Shown here: piece by piece, positions 6,145 to 7,811 of the stretch
How the letters are laid out: every line of letters starts with the position of its first letter
How positions within the stretch are numbered: the stretch's first letter is position 1
Assembly: GCA_031283825.1 (NCBI GenBank)
Contig: JAITAZ010000068.1
Span: 1-7,811, forward strand
Origin: Planctomycetaceae bacterium
GTDB lineage: Bacteria > Planctomycetota > Planctomycetia > Pirellulales > Thermoguttaceae
DNA length: 7,811 nucleotides
Direction of reading: 5' to 3'
Made by a program: the position numbers and the translations under genes
The notes under the pieces: generated by a model
Seen by the model: only the letters and a program-made list of their open reading frames with translations
What the model was told of the DNA's origin: nothing
Database searches by the model: none

Positions 6145-6188
6145 TCTACTTGAAAAAAACTCCCTATTTCTTACTGCTTTAAAGTATA

Positions 6189-7103
6189 TTATTGATTGAT
6201 TAGCATTCTTTTTGTTCTTATTAATTCTCCGGCGGACGGTGGGCGTAGAGTTCTTTGGGATAATGCTCTAATTAAATATTCTTCTGTTTCTAGCGCATCA
6301 GGTTCGTAAACGACGCCGTCTCGACTAATCTGATTTATCAACGCAACTATTCTCTCAAGATACGCCGACGGAATAACAATATCAGAAATAAACGACCAAC
6401 TTGCCGTACTCTGTGATGTATTTTGACAATATTTTGTTTGTAATTTTTCGTCGCATTCGCCTTTGCACGCGAAATATACTTTTGTGATTATATCTGGCGT
6501 TTGTTGATCGGCGTTACGTAATCTCAACCGCACGACTACGCCTTGATTGTCGCTGGTATAAAGAGTTTCGAGCAAATCTTTTTTGCAATGTTCGCAGCAA
6601 ATCGGTAAATATTTTTCCTGATAAATATGAATCGCCTGTCTTCCTAACGCATAATTCGGAAAATATCGCGATGAAATCAAATCGAAACCGGGAGTTATAA
6701 GATAAGATTCAATAAATTTTGAATCGATTATTTTATAATCTTTAACATTACCTTTTGCCTTCAACGATTCTAAATACAACAAAAGTCCCGAAGACGCCGA
6801 CGTAGAGTAAAAGCCGATAAAGCCGTCAACTTTATTTCTAATTATTCTTTCAATCGCTTCCGATTCCTCCGACTCTTTGACTGCAAGACGTGTCGATGAT
6901 TTATGTCGACAACACACGAGCCACTTAAACGGAACCCAATTAAACTTACCTGACGTCTGTTCCGAAACGCAAAATTCATAGCTATCGTCAGACAACTTTA
7001 GCAATGGAGAATCAATATTAAATCCAAGATTACGCATAAAATCTTGAGCGAATTGTCCCCACAAATCGCTTTCAGTTGGGATTTCATTAAAGTCAATATT
7101 CAT
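6189..7103 (-). CDS. Putative restriction-endonuclease-like (Mrr-like) protein with zinc ribbon, possibly inactive
   Basis: The 304-residue protein has no signal peptide or membrane helix. Residues about 12-135 follow the pattern of Mrr-type endonuclease folds: an opening helix LWGQFAQDFMRNLGF, an Asp pair (39-40), the strand KWLVCCRHKSS (60-70), a Glu-rich helix, then DGFIGFYSTSASSG and a closing helix. In active members the central strand carries E/Q-x-K (for example ECKH or QCKR); here the equivalent reads C64-C65-R66-H67-K68, so the acidic and lysine residues appear substituted. Residues 169-217 contain ICCEHC and ACKGEC, a likely four-cysteine zinc site. The rest is unrecognised. The ATG at 7103 has no Shine-Dalgarno. 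The gene stands alone, between repeats and an IS3 element, with no methyltransferase partner in the window. The family call is from pattern memory only. Confidence 0.55.
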   Translation of the reverse strand: MNIDFNEIPTESDLWGQFAQDFMRNLGFNIDSPLLKLSDDSYEFCVSEQTSGKFNWVPFKWLVCCRHKSSTRLAVKESEESEAIERIIRNKVDGFIGFYSTSASSGLLLYLESLKAKGNVKDYKIIDSKFIESYLITPGFDLISSRYFPNYALGRQAIHIYQEKYLPICCEHCKKDLLETLYTSDNQGVVVRLRLRNADQQTPDIITKVYFACKGECDEKLQTKYCQNTSQSTASWSFISDIVIPSAYLERIVALINQISRDGVVYEPDALETEEYLIRALSQRTLRPPSAGELIRTKRMLINQ

Positions 7104-7148
7104 AATTTTAATTTGTTGTAAATTGTTAAATTTGAACTGGAATATAAG

Positions 7149-7245
7149 ACTCGCACAATGAATTTCGGCGGCTTAAAAGCTATTCATTAAAAATTTACTT
7201 TCCGAATGGGAGTCGGCGGCGATAGCTGAAAAATCGAGTGCGAGT
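7149..7245. other. Possible structured element with nested inverted repeats
   Basis: ACTCGCAC (7149-7156) pairs with GTGCGAGT (7238-7245) over 8 bp. Directly inside it AATGAAT (7157-7163) pairs with ATTCATT (7182-7188), and within that GCTT-AA-AAGC (7171-7180) forms a third stem. TCGGCGGC occurs twice inside (7165-7172 and 7213-7220). The abutting of the first two stems suggests a branched fold in RNA or a small miniature element. No known RNA family is recognised. Confidence 0.35.
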
Positions 7246-7281
7246 AGTTTAAAATTTACCGAAAATGTTTTTTGTTAGTAG

Positions 7282-7419
7282 GTGATAATCGTTATCATTG
7301 TCGTTGATTCGAGGCGAGTTGTCCAGATACGGGACGAAACAAAAAAATTCGCGATTATCGATCAGATAGACGACCTTATCAATTACCGCCTACTGACGGA
7401 CAACTACTGCGTAACATGA
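7282..7419 (+). pseudogene. Probable 3' gene remnant ending in NYCVT
   Basis: This frame is open from a GTG at 7282 (TAG just before, 7279-7281) to TGA at 7417-7419. It gives 45 protein-like residues including VVQIRDETKKFAIIDQI, DDLINYRLL and TDNYCVT. There is no separate ribosome-binding site, and codon choice looks coding. The end of this frame is the same DNA as the repeat copy at 7387-7420, and the other copy also reads to CVT-stop in the matching frame. The likely reading is the tail of a decayed gene, cut 11 bp before the IS3 left end. The family is not recognised. Confidence 0.35.
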
Positions 7420-7420
7420 G
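7387..7420 (+). repeat. TGCGTAACATGAG repeat, copy 2
   Basis: CGCCTAC, TGA, CGG, CAACTAC and TGCGTAACATGAG follow the order of the copy at 5962-5999, with the last 13 bases identical (7408-7420 versus 5987-5999). Here GGCAAC follows instead of TTAC, so the stem-loop of copy 1 is lost. It ends 10 bp before the inferred IS3 left end, so it may mark an insertion-prone sequence. Confidence 0.55.
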
Positions 7421-7502
7421 GCAACAGCGGTGGACTGAAAAAACTGGACAGGAGAATAAGGTATATATTTTTTTGGATTGAAAAGAATTTTTGAGGTCTA
7501 TT

Positions 7503-7790
7503 ATGGTTAAAAAGCGAGTTAATTATAGTTCGTCGTTTAAGTCGAAGGTTGCTCTTGCGGCGTTTAAGCAGGACAAGACTATTAGTCAGTTATCGAGTCA
7601 TTTCAAGGTTCATCCGACGATTATATCCAAGTGGAAGTCTCAGTTGCTTGAGCGGGTTGACGAGATATTTATTGATGGTCGCAAGAGCAAGAAGAGCGAC
7701 GAACCAGATACGGATCAACTTTATCAGCAGATAGGTCAACTTAAAGTTGAGCTAGACTGGCTTAAAAAAAAATCTGCATTGTTCGGTTGA
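7503..7790 (+). CDS. IS3-family transposase OrfA (helix-turn-helix protein)
   Basis: OrfA supplies the DNA-binding part of the IS3 transposase and recognises the terminal repeats; fused OrfAB carries out transposition. The 95 residues contain an HTH_Tnp_1-type domain (about 7-56: YSSSFKSKVALAA, KTISQLSSHFKVHPTIISKWKSQLL), a Lys-rich linker, and a leucine-zipper-like helix (about 73-90: LYQQIGQLKVELDWLKKK) for dimerisation. I chose ATG 7503 because GAGG at 7493-7496 sits 6 nt upstream; a TTG at 7491 in frame would overlap this site. The frame stops at TGA 7788-7790, soon after an A9 run (7764-7772). OrfB-like sequence follows in the +1 frame, not the -1 frame usual for IS3 frameshifting, so the element may be disrupted or use slippage. 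Confidence 0.9.
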   Translation: MVKKRVNYSSSFKSKVALAAFKQDKTISQLSSHFKVHPTIISKWKSQLLERVDEIFIDGRKSKKSDEPDTDQLYQQIGQLKVELDWLKKKSALFG

Positions 7791-7811
7791 AGTCAAACGC
7801 AGTATGATCGA
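7756..7811 (+). pseudogene. Start of IS3-family OrfB (DDE transposase), cut by the window end, frame-shifted
   Basis: In the frame beginning 7756 (after TAG 7753-7755) the translation reaches CSVEVKRSMID at 7780-7811, the characteristic opening of OrfB in this IS3 group. The catalytic DDE domain would lie beyond the window. The frame overlaps OrfA by 35 nt, across the A9 run. Joining requires a +1 or -2 shift. Removing one T at 7782/7783 (TTGTTCG to TTGTCG) would give a continuous KKKSAL-SVEVKRSMID. This could be a mutated, inactive copy, a sequencing slip, or genuine recoding. Confidence 0.6.
7764..7772 (+). promoter_or_regulatory. A9 slippery run in the orfA-orfB overlap
   Basis: The run CTT-A9-TCT encodes Leu-Lys-Lys-Lys in the OrfA frame and lies where IS3 elements carry their A6G or A7 frameshift site. 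A standard -1 shift here leads to TGA at 7805-7807 and not into OrfB. Loss of one A, for instance by RNA polymerase slippage, would connect OrfA to OrfB. Confidence 0.5.

Larger units (their letters stand above)
5874..6188. other. Convergent flagellin / 304-aa gene intergenic region (315 bp)
   Basis: This stretch lies between two converging genes and is almost fully occupied by repeats: a hairpin (5890-5906), module CCAAAGATAATTT (5903-5915) abutting the 13-mer (5916-5928), the TGCGTAACATGAG repeat (5962-6003), an A/T-rich stretch (6004-6030) and dispersed repeat copy 2 (6034-6144). The CCAAAGATAATTT module and the 13-mer both recur inverted at 6105-6117 and 6132-6144. No gene is visible. Confidence 0.7.
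7104..7430. other. Region between the 304-aa gene and IS3 (327 bp)
   Basis: There is no intact gene. It contains a structured stretch at 7149-7245, a short inverted repeat TGATAA-TCG-TTATCA at 7283-7297, an open frame without a supported start at 7282-7419, and the second copy of the TGCGTAACATGAG repeat at 7387-7420. The 7104-7150 part must hold the promoter of the minus-strand 304-aa gene, but I see no clear -35/-10 pair. Confidence 0.6.
7431..7811 (+). mobile_element. IS3-family insertion sequence, left part (continues beyond window)
   Basis: The left end is inferred at TGGACTGAAAAAACTGGACAG (from 7431), which has the TG start and ACTGGACAG core common to terminal repeats of this IS3 group. 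OrfA starts about 70 bp inside, as usual, and the first codons of OrfB follow. The right end, terminal repeat and target duplication are outside the window, so the exact boundary is not proven. Confidence 0.75.

Noticed and set aside
7431..7500. A promoter for orfA just inside the IS3 left end (TATATATT near 7462)
   Set aside because: An A/T-rich -10-like stretch exists, but no -35 box at 15-19 bp spacing could be supported.
7282..7790. The NYCVT frame as part of the IS3 element
   Set aside because: It stops at 7419, before the inferred left end at 7431, and does not resemble any IS3 product.

Overview
The window looks like chromosomal DNA from an AT-rich bacterium (roughly 40% G+C by eye), most likely a low-GC member of the Planctomycetota. 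The best evidence is the flagellin: its N-terminal block (LSTGLRINSAKDDPAGLIA, then a GLAVESANSG...SAEMISANQ stretch) and its C-terminal LGIINQTPQ block match my memory of planctomycete flagellins. Two of the four chromosomal genes (dnaG and the 304-codon gene) have no visible Shine-Dalgarno sequence. The assignment rests on protein character only and needs a database search.

Layout. On the minus strand, dnaG (primase, 4614-2434) is followed by rpoD (primary sigma factor, 2068-188). This is the core of the macromolecular-synthesis operon, without rpsU and with a 365-bp gap. Upstream of dnaG is a 374-bp divergent region with 9-bp-periodic tandem repeats, a direct repeat and a good sigma70-type promoter. 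That promoter drives a flagellin gene on the plus strand (4995-5873), made of little more than the conserved D0/D1 helices. A repeat-rich 315-bp region follows. Next comes a minus-strand gene (7103-6189) for a 304-residue protein that looks like an Mrr/restriction-endonuclease-like domain with altered catalytic residues plus a four-cysteine putative zinc ribbon. Its 5' side is 327 bp of structured DNA and apparent gene remnant. The window ends inside an IS3-family insertion sequence whose left end I place at 7431: orfA is complete and orfB has only just begun.

The most unusual signal is outside the genes. A 13-mer, GTAACCGTTCACG, occurs three times. Each copy is in the sense direction, 42-69 nt past the stop codon of the last gene of a transcription unit (rpoD, flagellin, the 304-aa gene), and it is absent after dnaG, which lies inside the presumed operon. 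Two of the three copies sit in a longer dispersed repeat of about 115 bp that carries 9-bp GTCCCC-type tandem units and an A/T-rich inverted repeat. A third, degenerate version of that repeat seems to lie upstream of the flagellin promoter. A separate repeat of about 35-38 bp, centred on TGCGTAACATGAG, occurs after the flagellin gene and again 10 bp before the IS3 left end.

The genes do not form one functional system. Replication initiation and basal transcription (dnaG, rpoD), motility (flagellin) and accessory or defence-like DNA (nuclease-like protein, IS3) sit side by side, joined by repeat-rich intergenic spacers.
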